Positions 33,001-40,719 are shown, counted from the stretch's first letter. The stretch: DNA of 49,482 bases from Egaibacter sp046050465 (GCA_046050465.1 JBJOPS010000029.1:1-49482), one strand, 5' to 3'. A program made the numbers and translations. Notes: a model not told the origin generated them from the letters alone.

Positions 33001-33356
33001 TGGCCGTTGAACTGCGTGTGGATGCGGATGGTGAGGCGGTCACACACCACCAGCAGGGGCGGGTTGGAGAGGGCCAGGCTGTATGTGAGCAACTGCTTGA
33101 GCGCGGTGTCCAGATTTTTGCCGGGGGCCTTGTTTTCCCAGGCAAAGTAATCGCGCTTGAAGACATCGGCATAACCCCGTGCCTCGCCCAGCACCAGCGT
33201 GTCCTGCTCAAAGATGTAGTCACCCGCACTGCCCGGAGTGGGCACGCCCAGCAACTGGCACAGGTCGATGAAGTGTGGCTGTGCGCCCTGACGTTCGTTC
33301 AGGTCAAAGGCCGGGCCGCCGGGGCCCCACTTGGCGATGAATTGCTGGGGAGTCAT
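30054..33356 (-). CDS. MmeI-type combined restriction endonuclease / adenine methyltransferase
   Basis: A 1100-residue protein from the ATG at 33356 (a GTG 12 bases earlier lacks SD spacing). The N-terminal nuclease has Asp64, nine residues, then Glu74-Asn-Lys76 (GYADVFKRDYFAWENK), the D-X9-EXK pattern of MmeI. A helical linker follows. The methyltransferase has DPACGSG at 373-379 and NPPF at 531-534 (gamma-class N6-adenine). The C-terminal third would be the target recognition domain. It likely cuts and methylates DNA as a one-protein type II system. Three repeat elements lie in frame: 31905 (VRPELVEG), 30610 and 30443 (GASTGSARTG), the last two within a low-complexity stretch of about 70 residues. 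Activity therefore cannot be assumed. Confidence 0.85.
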   Translation of the reverse strand: MTPQQFIAKWGPGGPAFDLNERQGAQPHFIDLCQLLGVPTPGSAGDYIFEQDTLVLGEARGYADVFKRDYFAWENKAPGKNLDTALKQLLTYSLALSNPPLLVVCDRLTIRIHTQFNGHPSETHTVLLQELDQPEKLALLRRVWLNPGSFRPKKTSRDITEAAAKSFALLAEGLRKRGAGTPEHADEVAHFLTQCLFCFFAEDVGLLPGRMFEGLVNNKALTSDKLATGLNNLFTVMRDGGLYGNDDIPWFNGGLFKKIKVPALTIMDMAELRNAAALNWSAIDVSIFGTLFERGLDPSKRSQLGAHYTDPATIMRIVEPVLSRPLLQKWELVTQEIRGLVAKSTRKNDKHYNAAKARFVLWLEDLKAYRVLDPACGSGNFLFLGLKALKDIEHRSHLDAAALGLDREADLVTGPHNVLGIELNEYAAELARVTVWIGELQWRMAHGYDFKTNPVLEPLDHIECRDALLCWTATPAVRPELVEGIGADYGVRAGQTPPTSAPPTPLRDLSGAEERHATEATWPKASVVIGNPPFLGDKKMRSELGDDYTQTLRKTYEGRVPGGADLVCYWFEKARKAIETNGLGAAGLVSTNSIRGGKNRAVLDAIAKTTRIYEAWSDESWVNEGAAVRVSLIAFGHATQEALLDGHTVGGVHADLTAGQGSNNLLDVTSAQPLPANRAACFIGGMKKGPFDVSGETARDWLRRPNPNGKSNANVVRPWLNGLDVTRRPLDQWIVDFGLDRPEAEAALYEAPFAHVVRAVRPKREAVRNELEKSRWWLHARPAPDLRHAVASLGRSIATARVAKYRLFVWLQPGVVVDGQLVVTARADDTTFGILHSRFHELWSLRMGTSLEDRPRYTPTTCFETFPFPAGLTPADTAHQRTETLEGGTVIPADISEQNRPPDPVNSARAAIETVANAASSASHLQAGAGRRTGAISKSAAYEPPASAALPPGQRHTRDEQTGASTGSARTGEMSLRTAAIAIAQAAKQLNEARENWLNPKEWTHKVKEITPLGMDHSPYPDRIEPKPGLSEEDLKTLQKRTLTSLYNLRPSWLVMAHNQLDQAVATAYGWTDYTADMPDEEILKRLLALNLQRSASAAS
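30443..30470 (+). repeat. REP-like element 1, inside the MmeI-type gene
   Basis: CCGTTCGGGCTGAGCCTGTC followed by GAAGCCCC matches the known genus-wide motif family (TTCGACAGGCTCAGCCCGAA on the other strand). It is translated on the minus strand as TGASTGSARTGEM. Related copies are at 31905 and 43816. Confidence 0.75.
30610..30665 (+). repeat. Dispersed mini-repeat, copy 2, inside the MmeI-type gene
   Basis: It reads GCTACTGTTTC, AATAGCTGCTCGCGCA, TTGACGGGGTC, TGGAGGCCTATTTTG. All blocks of the family are present. It is translated on the minus strand (ISEQNRPPDPVNSARAAIET) within the low-complexity C-terminal stretch. Confidence 0.75.
31905..31930 (-). repeat. REP-like element 2, inside the MmeI-type gene
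   Basis: CCCTTCGACAAGCTCAGGGC then GAACGG, the inverse orientation of element 1. It is translated as VRPELVEG, about 45 residues before the NPPF motif and between conserved methyltransferase motifs. Confidence 0.75.
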
Positions 33357-33360
33357 TTGA

Positions 33361-33582
33361 TCAAACACCCTCTGTGCGCCAGCGCCTTACACGCTGTGAG
33401 TAGGGTTCGCGCTGCAATGTCCAGGCGTTGTACTGCTGAATATTGGTGATGCTGGCCTCGGCCCATTCGCGCGTTGAGACCGCATTGGCCTGTATCGCCT
33501 TGAGCGCCCGCTTTGCATCACTTTCTACTTTTAGCGATTTTGGGCCGCTGGTACCAACTCCCTTGTGCATGGAATCTCTCAT
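33361..33582 (-). CDS. Small unknown protein upstream of the MmeI-type gene
   Basis: I do not recognise it. From the ATG at 33582 it has 73 residues (MRDSMHKGVGTSGPKSLKVE ... AKRALKAIQANAVSTREWAE ... NIQQYNAWTLQREPYSQRVR), basic and probably helical. A later ATG (33570) has GAGAG upstream and may be the true start; a TTG at 33597 also opens the frame. It lies 15 bases after the nucleotidyltransferase stop. Its own stop is 4 bases before the ATG of the MmeI-type gene, so all three are likely one transcript. The tight packing argues that it is a real gene. Confidence 0.55.
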   Translation of the reverse strand: MRDSMHKGVGTSGPKSLKVESDAKRALKAIQANAVSTREWAEASITNIQQYNAWTLQREPYSQRVRRWRTEGV

Positions 33583-33597
33583 TGATATTTCATCCAA

Positions 33598-34407
33598 TCA
33601 TGCCGCACGAATTATTTGGCGTCCAGTTACCGTATTCAGCAACAGCTGGTCCAGCACTGTGAAGTCAGTGTCATTGGGTACGGGCGGCAATACCGTTTCC
33701 AGACGGGTCAACTCCGTATCGATGAAAGCATTGAGGATAGGCAATGGTTGCCCGTATTCTGATTCCGGTGAGGCGCGCTTGACAGCCAGTAAATGGTCAA
33801 TGGCGCCGCGTACCGCCGTATCCGTGATGAGGCCATCTACCAGCGTTTTGAAACGCATAGGGGCAATACCACGTCCCTGCTCAATCCATAACGTGGCAAG
33901 CAAGGGGCGCAACACATAAAGGTATTTTTTAAGACGAACTGTTTCACCTCGCAGGTATTCACGGTAGTTGTTGCGCGCCATGTGAACATAGTGGTGAAAC
34001 GAGCGTTCGGCCTGATGAGTGTGGTCTGCGGCGGAACGCATAGCCTGCAGAAATGGGCCATCTGCGCGGTACACCACGGGTGAGTCTAGCCACTCAATGA
34101 GTGTGGCGTTGCCTTTTTTCAACAAACCTAGCGCTTTGCGCAGCTCCCAGCCGTTGATATCCAGCAGATTGGAAATCGGCAACTCAATCACATCACGTTG
34201 AGGGGTGACCTGCAAATACCAGGGCAGTGGGTGAACGTAAATGAAGCGCACGTCATAGTCACTGTCTGGCGATGCAAACCCCCAGCCACGACTGCCGGAT
34301 TCGCAGGCATAAAGTACGCGAACGTTGTATTCGGACTCAATATTGCCAATTTGCGTCTCAATTTCGGCACGAACAGTAGGTTCAATCGGGTGTTCAGATG
34401 CTTGCAT
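33598..34407 (-). CDS. Nucleotidyltransferase (YcgL/RlaP-like, Pol beta superfamily)
   Basis: A 269-residue protein with the polymerase-beta nucleotidyltransferase signature: ACESGSRGWGF (Gly-Ser at 38-39) and SPDSDYDVRFIY (Asp50, Asp52). The C-terminal helical part (SFHHYVHMARNNYREYL ... LRPLLATLWIEQGRGIAPMRF) is that of the predicted nucleotidyltransferase family also found near RNA-repair ligases and in mobile DNA. It would transfer a nucleotide to RNA, protein or a small molecule; the target is unknown. The start overlaps the mutS stop by 14 bases, and two accessory genes follow, so it heads a cassette placed behind mutS. Confidence 0.85.
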   Translation of the reverse strand: MQASEHPIEPTVRAEIETQIGNIESEYNVRVLYACESGSRGWGFASPDSDYDVRFIYVHPLPWYLQVTPQRDVIELPISNLLDINGWELRKALGLLKKGNATLIEWLDSPVVYRADGPFLQAMRSAADHTHQAERSFHHYVHMARNNYREYLRGETVRLKKYLYVLRPLLATLWIEQGRGIAPMRFKTLVDGLITDTAVRGAIDHLLAVKRASPESEYGQPLPILNAFIDTELTRLETVLPPVPNDTDFTVLDQLLLNTVTGRQIIRAA

Positions 34408-37075
34408 CGTGAATCTTCTTCAATTGATACAGCGCATCCAACGCCTCACGGGGGCTCAGTGCATCGGGGTTCAGGGCTGCAATCGCCGCCTCTACTGCGC
34501 TGGGCGCCACGCTTTGTGTAGCAGGCGGCGGTGCAAACAGATCCACCTGCACCTTGGCTTCACCGGCGCGAGCCTCCAGCGCACCCAGAGCTTGTCGTGC
34601 GTGGTTCACCACCGCAGCGGGCATGCCGGCCAGTTTGGCCACCTGAATACCGTAGCTCTTGCTGGCGGGGCCAGCCTGAATTTCATGCAGAAACACGATG
34701 TCGGCACCCGACTCGACGGCGCTCACGTGCACGTTCACCGCGCTGTGGTGTTTGGCCGGGAACTCGGTCAGCTCGAAATAATGCGTGGCAAACAGCGTGA
34801 ACGCCTGCGTTTTGTCGTGCAGTTGCGTGGCGATGGCCGAGGCGAGCGCCAGGCCGTCAAACGTGGAGGTGCCGCGGCCAATCTCGTCCATCAGCACCAG
34901 CGAATTGGGTGTGGCGGCGTGAAGAATCTGCGCGCCTTCCAGCATTTCCAGCATGAAGGTGGACTGCGCGTTGGCCAGGTCATCTGCCGCGCCAATACGG
35001 GTGTGGATGGCGTCAATCGGCCCCAGTCGGCACGCGCTGGCGGGCACATAGCTGCCCATGCTGGCCAGCAGCACGATGACGGCGATCTGCCGCATGTAGG
35101 TGGATTTGCCACCCATGTTGGGGCCGGTGATGATCTGCATGCGGTGTTTGGTGCCCAGCCGCGTGTCGTTGGCGATGAAGGCGCCGCTACCGGAGGGGCC
35201 TGTGCGTCCGCTGATTTCGGCCAGCCGCGCCTGCACCACCGGGTGGCGACCCTGATCAATATCGATGCACGGCTCCTTGACAAACTGCGGCGCGCACCAG
35301 TTCAGCGTGAGTGAACGCTCGGACAGCGCGCACAGCGCATCCAGCGTGGCCAGTGCCCGGGCGGTTTGCGTCAGCATCGGCACGAAGGCCTGCAGTTGGT
35401 CCAGCAACTGCTCGTACAGCCATTTTTCACGGCTCAGGGCGCGTTCCTGCGCGCTCAGGGCCTTGTCTTCAAAAGCTTTCAGCTCGGGGGTGATGAAGCG
35501 TTCGGCGTTTTTCAGCGTCTGGCGGCGCCGGTAGTCATCCGGCACCTTGTCGATCTGTCCCTGCGTCACTTCGATGTAAAAGCCATGCACCTTGTTGAAC
35601 TGCACACGCAAATTGGCAATGCCGGTGCGGGCTTTCTCGCGTACCTCCAGGTCCAGCAGAAAGTCGTCGCAATTGGTCTGGATGGCGCGCAGCTCGTCCA
35701 GCTCGGCATCAAAACCCGTGGCGATCACGCCGCCATCACGAATCAGCACGGCGGGCTCTTCCATCACGGCGCTCTTCAGCAGGTCGCTGCAACCCGGTGG
35801 CGGCTGTAAATCATCAAAAATAGATGCCAAATAGACCGTTAGCCCTCGTCCGCTATGCGTGAGTAGCTCTGTTTTTTGTAGCGTGTAATGCAATGCCACC
35901 AGTTCACGCGGGCGCACTTGGCGCAGCGCAATGCGTGCGGTGATGCGCTCCACGTCCGAGCTGCCTTTCAGCTCGGCGCGCAGCGTTTGCCACACGTTGG
36001 GGCGCAGCGCGGTGATCGCGTCCAGCCGGTGTTGGGCTTCGCTGCGGTCACGCCGGGGCTCCAGCAGCCAGCCTTTCAGCAGGCGGCTGCCCATGCTGGT
36101 CATGCAGGTGTCCAGCAGCGAAAACAGCGTAGGCGAATCTTCACCGCGCAGGGTTTGTATCAGCTCCAGGTTGCGTCGTGTGGTTTGGGGCAGGTCAATC
36201 AGGTCGTCCTGGCGCTGCACGCGAATGCTGTGCAGGTGGGTGAGGGGGCGGCCCTGCGTGTGCTCTGCATAACCCACCAGCGCGGCGGCGGCGGCGTGGG
36301 CCTGGGGCAAGTCCTGGGCCTGCCAGGTGGCCAGGCTGGCGACCTTGAGCAAATCCAGCAGGCGGCGCTGGCCCAGGGCCGGGTCAAACTGCCACTCGGG
36401 CCGTGCGGTGAGGGGAGCCTTGGATACTCCGAAATTGGGCAGGCCTTTGATACGCGCCTCAAAGCTGGTGGTTACACCGGCGCTGAACAGCAGCTCGCTG
36501 GGGCCAATACGTGCCACCCATTCCGGCACGTCGTCGGGGCTGCATTCGGCCAGATGCACTTCGCCCTGCGTGACGCTCAGCCACGCCAGCCCGCAGGTGT
36601 GGCGAGGACCCTGGTGAATGGCCAGCAGCATCGATTCGGACTTGTCGCTCAGCAGCTCGGTATCGGTCAGCGTGCCGGGGGTGACCACGCGCACCACCTT
36701 GCGCTCCACCGGCCCCTTGCCCGTGACCTCGCCCACCTGCTCACAGATGGCCACCGACTCACCCAGCTTGATGAGTTTGGCCAGATACCCTTCGACGGAA
36801 TGAAACGGCACACCCGCCATCGGGATCGGCTGCCCCCCGGATTGGCCGCGCCGAGTGAGGGTGATGTCCAGCAACGGGGCGGCTTTTTCTGCGTCGGCAA
36901 AAAACAGCTCGTAGAAATCTCCCATACGGTAGAAGACCAGGGTGTCAGGGAATTCGGCCTTGATGCCAAGATACTGCTGCATCATGGGGGTGTGGCCAGC
37001 CGCTGCAGCGCTTTCCATGGGTGATTGGGATTTGTCTTTTGAAATCAAAGAGTTAGCTACCACGAAAGAAGTCAT
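34394..37075 (-). CDS. mutS: DNA mismatch repair protein MutS
   Basis: An 893-residue mismatch sensor. The Phe-x-Glu mismatch wedge is in RMGDFYELFF near residue 50; connector, lever and clamp follow; and the ATPase Walker A GPNMGGKST lies near residue 650, with LVLMDEIGRGTSTFDG (Walker B/signature) after it. The frame from 37075 starts MTSFVVANSLISKDK; an internal ATG at 37018 (MESAAAAG) is equally plausible, as neither has a strong SD. Residues about 398-417 are encoded by a dispersed mini-repeat (35826-35882), giving the segment QKTELLTHSGRGLTVYLAS in the lever region. The overall length is normal. Confidence 0.96.
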   Translation of the reverse strand: MTSFVVANSLISKDKSQSPMESAAAAGHTPMMQQYLGIKAEFPDTLVFYRMGDFYELFFADAEKAAPLLDITLTRRGQSGGQPIPMAGVPFHSVEGYLAKLIKLGESVAICEQVGEVTGKGPVERKVVRVVTPGTLTDTELLSDKSESMLLAIHQGPRHTCGLAWLSVTQGEVHLAECSPDDVPEWVARIGPSELLFSAGVTTSFEARIKGLPNFGVSKAPLTARPEWQFDPALGQRRLLDLLKVASLATWQAQDLPQAHAAAAALVGYAEHTQGRPLTHLHSIRVQRQDDLIDLPQTTRRNLELIQTLRGEDSPTLFSLLDTCMTSMGSRLLKGWLLEPRRDRSEAQHRLDAITALRPNVWQTLRAELKGSSDVERITARIALRQVRPRELVALHYTLQKTELLTHSGRGLTVYLASIFDDLQPPPGCSDLLKSAVMEEPAVLIRDGGVIATGFDAELDELRAIQTNCDDFLLDLEVREKARTGIANLRVQFNKVHGFYIEVTQGQIDKVPDDYRRRQTLKNAERFITPELKAFEDKALSAQERALSREKWLYEQLLDQLQAFVPMLTQTARALATLDALCALSERSLTLNWCAPQFVKEPCIDIDQGRHPVVQARLAEISGRTGPSGSGAFIANDTRLGTKHRMQIITGPNMGGKSTYMRQIAVIVLLASMGSYVPASACRLGPIDAIHTRIGAADDLANAQSTFMLEMLEGAQILHAATPNSLVLMDEIGRGTSTFDGLALASAIATQLHDKTQAFTLFATHYFELTEFPAKHHSAVNVHVSAVESGADIVFLHEIQAGPASKSYGIQVAKLAGMPAAVVNHARQALGALEARAGEAKVQVDLFAPPPATQSVAPSAVEAAIAALNPDALSPREALDALYQLKKIHDASI
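35826..35882 (-). repeat. Dispersed mini-repeat, copy 3, inside mutS
   Basis: On the minus strand: GCTACAAAAAACAGAGCTAC, TCACGCATAGC, GACGAGGGCTAACGG, TCTATTTGGC. All blocks of the family are in order, and it is read through in frame by mutS. Confidence 0.75.
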
Positions 37076-37415
37076 ACAGCCGGTATTTCACTAAGAGGCG
37101 TTATACCCACGTCATGAACGACAAAAATTGCTTCCATTCGGAAAACCCTATTAAAAACAACATGTTGGTCAAGTCATCTATTGTCTGGCATAGACATGAG
37201 TTGGGCGAGTTGTGCCTTGTCTAGAAGAAAAAAGGGGACCAAAGGGGGATCAAATGGCTCGGGTCAAACTTGGGGCTGAAACGGGTCCCCCTGCTGTTCG
37301 AGGCTCGCATGGATGCCTTGCTTCAATGTGCGAGTGGGCTTTGCCACGAGATGGCGGCGAAATGATTCATCGGGGCCGCATATCAAATTTGACGAGACAA
37401 CCAGCAGGATGCGGC
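37076..37415. other. Gap between mutS and the DMT transporter
   Basis: No intact gene. On the plus strand a short frame ending at the TGA at about 37362 reads GLKRVPLLFEARMDALLQC, protein-like but unassigned. It may be the tail of a lost gene. G-runs (AAAAAAGGGGACC near 37226) resemble those in the 40125-40719 gap at the other end of this block, and may mark old insertion edges. Confidence 0.3.
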
Positions 37416-38498
37416 TCAATGTGAATGCAAGTGATGTGCGTCAGGCACATGGGGATGTGCATGGCGCACCGGTTCGTGCCTATGCGGGTGGCTGTGCGGC
37501 TGCGATGGCATGCGCTCATGGGTATGCAAGTGATGCCCATCGTCATGCGAATGGGCATGCTCATGTTCCAGCGCTTCGTGGTCATGTTCATGGCCGTGCG
37601 ACTCAAATAGATGCAGCACCACGCCACTCAGCATCAGCAAACCACCTACCACCAATATCCAAGTGCCCGAGCGATTGCCCAATACAAACGCGCCCAAAGC
37701 CCCAATGAACGGTGCAAACGCAAAAACTGACCCTGTGCGTCCTGCACCGAACGCTCGTTGTGCCAACAAATACAGCCTAAGGCTGAGGCCGTAGCCCGTG
37801 GCTCCAATTGCGAGCAAGGCTCCGGCGGCTGCCAAAGCTGGTAGAGGTTCGCTGAATAGCAGCGCAAGGAGGACGGTCGCCACGACACCCAAGCAGGATT
37901 TGGCAAGAACTACCTGACCCGGATCGCGGTCCGCGACGCCACGGGATAGCGTGTTGTCCACGCCCCATGCGGCGGTGGCCATCAAAACGGCCAGTAGCCC
38001 CAGCAGTTGGGCATCTCCAGCCAACCCCTGCTCCAAAACCAACGCGATACCACCCGCTAGCAGAAAAAGCATGGCAGTCCCAACCCGCTTGTCCATGGTT
38101 TCCCCATAGAGTCGCCACGCCAACACGGCTGTAAAAAGAGCTTCCAAGGTCAGCATGAGGGAAGCGCTTGATCCACTGGTGCGCTGCAATCCCCAGGCCA
38201 GCGCTACGGGTCCGATGACAGCGCCGAACGCCGCCATTGCGGCGATGCGCGCAAAATCTGATCCCCTCAGGGCTGCTTCTCGTTCAGGTGGGTGGCGCAT
38301 CATGAGGGCAATCACAGCCGCGCCTGCATACAGCAGTGCTGCGGTCGTGAACGCGCCCAGGCCTTGCCCGAAATGCTGCACCAACGGCGTGCTCAGGCCA
38401 AACAGCGCCGCTGCCAAGAGTGCAAGTAAACCGCCACGCAGGGCCGGTGCAGACATTCGGTTCATCAAATTATTACTTTCCTTCGAAATTGGCACCAA
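37416..38498 (-). CDS. DMT (EamA) family transporter with histidine-rich tail
   Basis: A 360-residue inner-membrane protein. About ten hydrophobic helices make up two EamA repeats (GLLALLAAALFGLSTPLVQH and LLGLLAVLMATAAWGVDNTL begin them). The last about 63 residues form a hydrophilic tail with 23 histidines (SHGHEHDHEALEHEHAHSHD ... PHSHPHRHEPVRHAHPHV), a likely metal-binding domain. EamA proteins usually export metabolites; the tail and the His-rich neighbours suggest a role with nickel, cobalt or zinc. An earlier start than MNRMSAPALRGG is unnecessary; the true start may be that Met (near 38465). It follows the DUF6488-like gene on the same strand. Confidence 0.85.
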   Translation of the reverse strand: MVPISKESNNLMNRMSAPALRGGLLALLAAALFGLSTPLVQHFGQGLGAFTTAALLYAGAAVIALMMRHPPEREAALRGSDFARIAAMAAFGAVIGPVALAWGLQRTSGSSASLMLTLEALFTAVLAWRLYGETMDKRVGTAMLFLLAGGIALVLEQGLAGDAQLLGLLAVLMATAAWGVDNTLSRGVADRDPGQVVLAKSCLGVVATVLLALLFSEPLPALAAAGALLAIGATGYGLSLRLYLLAQRAFGAGRTGSVFAFAPFIGALGAFVLGNRSGTWILVVGGLLMLSGVVLHLFESHGHEHDHEALEHEHAHSHDDGHHLHTHERMPSQPHSHPHRHEPVRHAHPHVPDAHHLHSH

Positions 38499-38823
38499 TG
38501 AAGTTGCCTGTCAATGTGAAGAACATGTATAGCGTCTTCTTGTTTGCTTCTAAAGCGGCGGGGTTCTTGAAAGTCAACTTCCATTCTTTCATGTTCTTGC
38601 CTTCGACTGTTTCCGCTTTGTCCAAAGTCGCGGACTTCCAAGACATTTCGATTTTGGCTTTGGCGACCAGATCACTGATTTGGTCCTTCGCGCAACCAAC
38701 AACGACCGCCTCCTTGGCAGGCGCATTGCCGTGGAAGTGGCAGCTACCGCCGCCGCCTGCAAGAGCCGCAGGGGCAAAGGCCATGGTAGTGACGAGGGTA
38801 GCGATAGAGATGATTTTTTTCAT
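38473..38823 (-). CDS. Small exported protein, DUF6488-like
   Basis: A 116-residue protein with a signal peptide (MKKIISIATLVTTMAFAPAALA) and a mature part starting GGGGSCHFHGNAPAKEAVVVG. It contains Cys-x-His-x-His near the mature N-terminus and a second Cys (GCAKDQ). I recall this layout from the uncharacterised DUF6488 family. The CHFH stretch could bind a metal. It overlaps the 5' end of the transporter frame slightly (if that starts at 38498) and lies 43 bases after the HupE-like gene, within one operon of His-containing proteins. Confidence 0.75.
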   Translation of the reverse strand: MKKIISIATLVTTMAFAPAALAGGGGSCHFHGNAPAKEAVVVGCAKDQISDLVAKAKIEMSWKSATLDKAETVEGKNMKEWKLTFKNPAALEANKKTLYMFFTLTGNFIGANFEGK

Positions 38824-38865
38824 GATGATTTCCTAGTGTTTGAAAGTAAAAGAGAGGGGATAGTT

Positions 38866-39651
38866 TCAAAGCTTGTTGCGGCTGGGGTCTAGCGTCCGGT
38901 CAATATCCATGTCTTCGTGGATGTGATTGTGCTCTTGCACGGGGAAGCGGAAGCTGTCTGGGTGATCGTCATGCTGGAAGCCATGAAGTTGCGTGAACAA
39001 CAAATACACACCTGCATAGATCAAGCCCAGGTTGGCCGCAAAGCTGAATCGCTTGAATGACGGCCTGTGCCGCCAGAACGCCAGCAAGCCCACCATCACA
39101 GTCAATGCCACAATCTGGCCAATCTCCACGCCCACATTGAAGCTCAGGATGCGCAACAACATGGAGGTGCTGTCGTCACCCAGCGGCAACTGTTGTAGGC
39201 GTGTTGACAGGCCAAAACCGTGGAGCAAGCCAAAACCAAAGACCGCAGCCAACAGGTTGGGCGACTTCATGTCAAAGACACGCTGGAACCCTCCGTTGTT
39301 GTCGAAGCCCTTGTAAATGACGCTGATCGCGATGATGGCGTCCACCAGGTAGTAGTTCCAGGTGATCTTGTAGTAGGTCGCAAAGATCAGCGTGATGCAG
39401 TGCCCAATCGTAAAAACGGTGACGAATTTCGCCACGTCCTTAAAGCTGGTCAGGAAAAACACCACGCCAAACAGGAACAGCAGATGGTCGTAGCCGGTAA
39501 GCATGTGACTGGCACCTAGTCCTATGTATCGGACATAGCCACCATCGAGCATGCTTTGCTTGTCCGCTTCGGAAATGCCGTGGGCGAATGCCATAAATGG
39601 CACGGCCATTAGCAGGAGGGCCATGAGTCGGCCTGAAAAGAGTTTTTTCAT
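38866..39651 (-). CDS. HupE/UreJ-type permease
   Basis: A 261-residue membrane protein with a cleavable-looking N-terminus (MALLLMAVPFMAFAHG). The HupE/UreJ signature follows: GYVRYIGLGASHMLTGYDHLLFLFGVVFF, then FTIGHCITLIFA, and later VFGFGLLHGFGLST, with conserved His/Asp residues thought to take part in nickel/cobalt passage. The C-terminal tail is His/Asp-rich (GFQHDDHPDSF, EHNHIHEDMDIDR). HupE proteins supply Ni for hydrogenase or urease, but no such enzyme gene is in the window. It heads the DUF6488/transporter operon and follows the His-rich exported protein. Confidence 0.85.
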   Translation of the reverse strand: MKKLFSGRLMALLLMAVPFMAFAHGISEADKQSMLDGGYVRYIGLGASHMLTGYDHLLFLFGVVFFLTSFKDVAKFVTVFTIGHCITLIFATYYKITWNYYLVDAIIAISVIYKGFDNNGGFQRVFDMKSPNLLAAVFGFGLLHGFGLSTRLQQLPLGDDSTSMLLRILSFNVGVEIGQIVALTVMVGLLAFWRHRPSFKRFSFAANLGLIYAGVYLLFTQLHGFQHDDHPDSFRFPVQEHNHIHEDMDIDRTLDPSRNKL

Positions 39652-39773
39652 TGATCAATGAATTGAAGTCGACTGCGCACGCGCAGGGAAACCTTGGACA
39701 AAAAAGTCCGAAGGCGTCGAAGGTGGTTTGGATTGCCCGAGGGAACGGCCCGCAGGACGGGGCCGTGTCTCGG

Positions 39774-40124
39774 CTATGCGCGCAGCGTGGGCGGACGCAG
39801 AAGCCCGTCAACTGTGGCGGAAATCCACAAGGTGGTCAGGGACTCGCCTAAAAGGGATGCGCCGCGATCCATGGGCGCAGGATTGTGTGCATTCACGAGC
39901 GCGGCTGAGCTGCTGCCGTAATCTGGGTGCGAGTGCGGCGCGGAGCCATCATCGTCCATGTGCAAGCTGCTATCTGAATGATGGTGGTGGTTGGCATCTT
40001 GGCAATGCACGATCAAGTGTTCGATGTCACCCGCTCGCTGCGCGGCCGTTGCCGGGCCAAACGCCACTGCCGACTGCAAAAACAATACAGCCAAAAGAAC
40101 AAAGGCGAACAGGCGGAACAACAT
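39774..40124 (-). CDS. His-rich exported protein
   Basis: A 116-residue protein with a signal peptide (MLFRLFAFVLLAVLFLQSAV, cut near AFG). The mature part has a Cys followed by His/Asp clusters: HLIVHCQDANHHHHSDSSLH, then MDDDGSAPHSHPDYG. It resembles small periplasmic metal-related proteins of the DUF2946/CzcI kind, but the match is from memory. It probably binds a divalent metal in the periplasm. It is the first gene of the minus-strand His-rich group; the spacer to the HupE-like gene is 122 bases. Confidence 0.7.
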   Translation of the reverse strand: MLFRLFAFVLLAVLFLQSAVAFGPATAAQRAGDIEHLIVHCQDANHHHHSDSSLHMDDDGSAPHSHPDYGSSSAALVNAHNPAPMDRGASLLGESLTTLWISATVDGLLRPPTLRA

Positions 40125-40719
40125 GAAACGATTCTAGGGGCAATTGAAAGAAGCTTCTCTAGACGCAAGTGTCTTGGCCCCTGAGGACGCATGGGCAACC
40201 CGAAAGCGTCTCATCTAAAAAGATCAAATGATCCGCAATCGCCGCGAGTGCCGACACACTCTTGAATAGGTGTTATTGGTGTGCACGTTGAGGTGTGTTT
40301 TTGGCCCCATTTTTAGTCCCGTTTTGGTCCATTTTCAGGTCCATTTTTGAGGCGAAAAGCAGCTGTTTTTGGGGCGCGAATTGGGTGGCTTTGGCACCCT
40401 GAAACCGAGCCAAACCTGCTGTCAAGCGTCGTCATTTACCCCCATGGCAGAGGGGGAGCAGAGGGGGACTTACGGTGTGACTTATTGCAAAAAATAGTGT
40501 TGACACATGAGTTCTACCGAAAATTCTGAAACGGAAAAAGTGGAATGCAAAAAAAATCGTTTAAAAACATGATGTTATGTTCATTTCCATTTTCCTGAAT
40601 CAAACCTTCATGCATTTATTGATGCGATTTAAGACCCGAGAAAGGGTGCCAAAAGGGGACTGTTACGGTGTTTTTCAGCTGAACCGTGAAGTTGGTCCTC
40701 TTGGGGATTTTCTGCTGAT
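40125..40719. other. Non-coding gap upstream of the His-rich group
   Basis: No supportable gene in 595 bases. It holds a degenerate short-period repeat (40303-40349), two copies of GGGGACT-(GT)-TACGGTGT (40464 and 40655), and an AT-rich stretch (about 40540-40620). It should contain the promoter for the minus-strand His-rich genes. Confidence 0.5.
40303..40349 (+). repeat. Degenerate 11-13-bp tandem repeat
   Basis: Four successive units read GGCCCCATTTTTA, GTCCCGTTTTG, GTCCATTTTCAG, GTCCATTTTTGA. Unit length varies from 11 to 13, so the array is imperfect. No function is apparent. Confidence 0.5.

Noticed and set aside
37425..37610. Plus-strand frame with many Met/Val/Arg residues opposite the transporter tail
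   Set aside because: It is the antisense of the histidine codons (CAT/CAC) of the His-rich tail.
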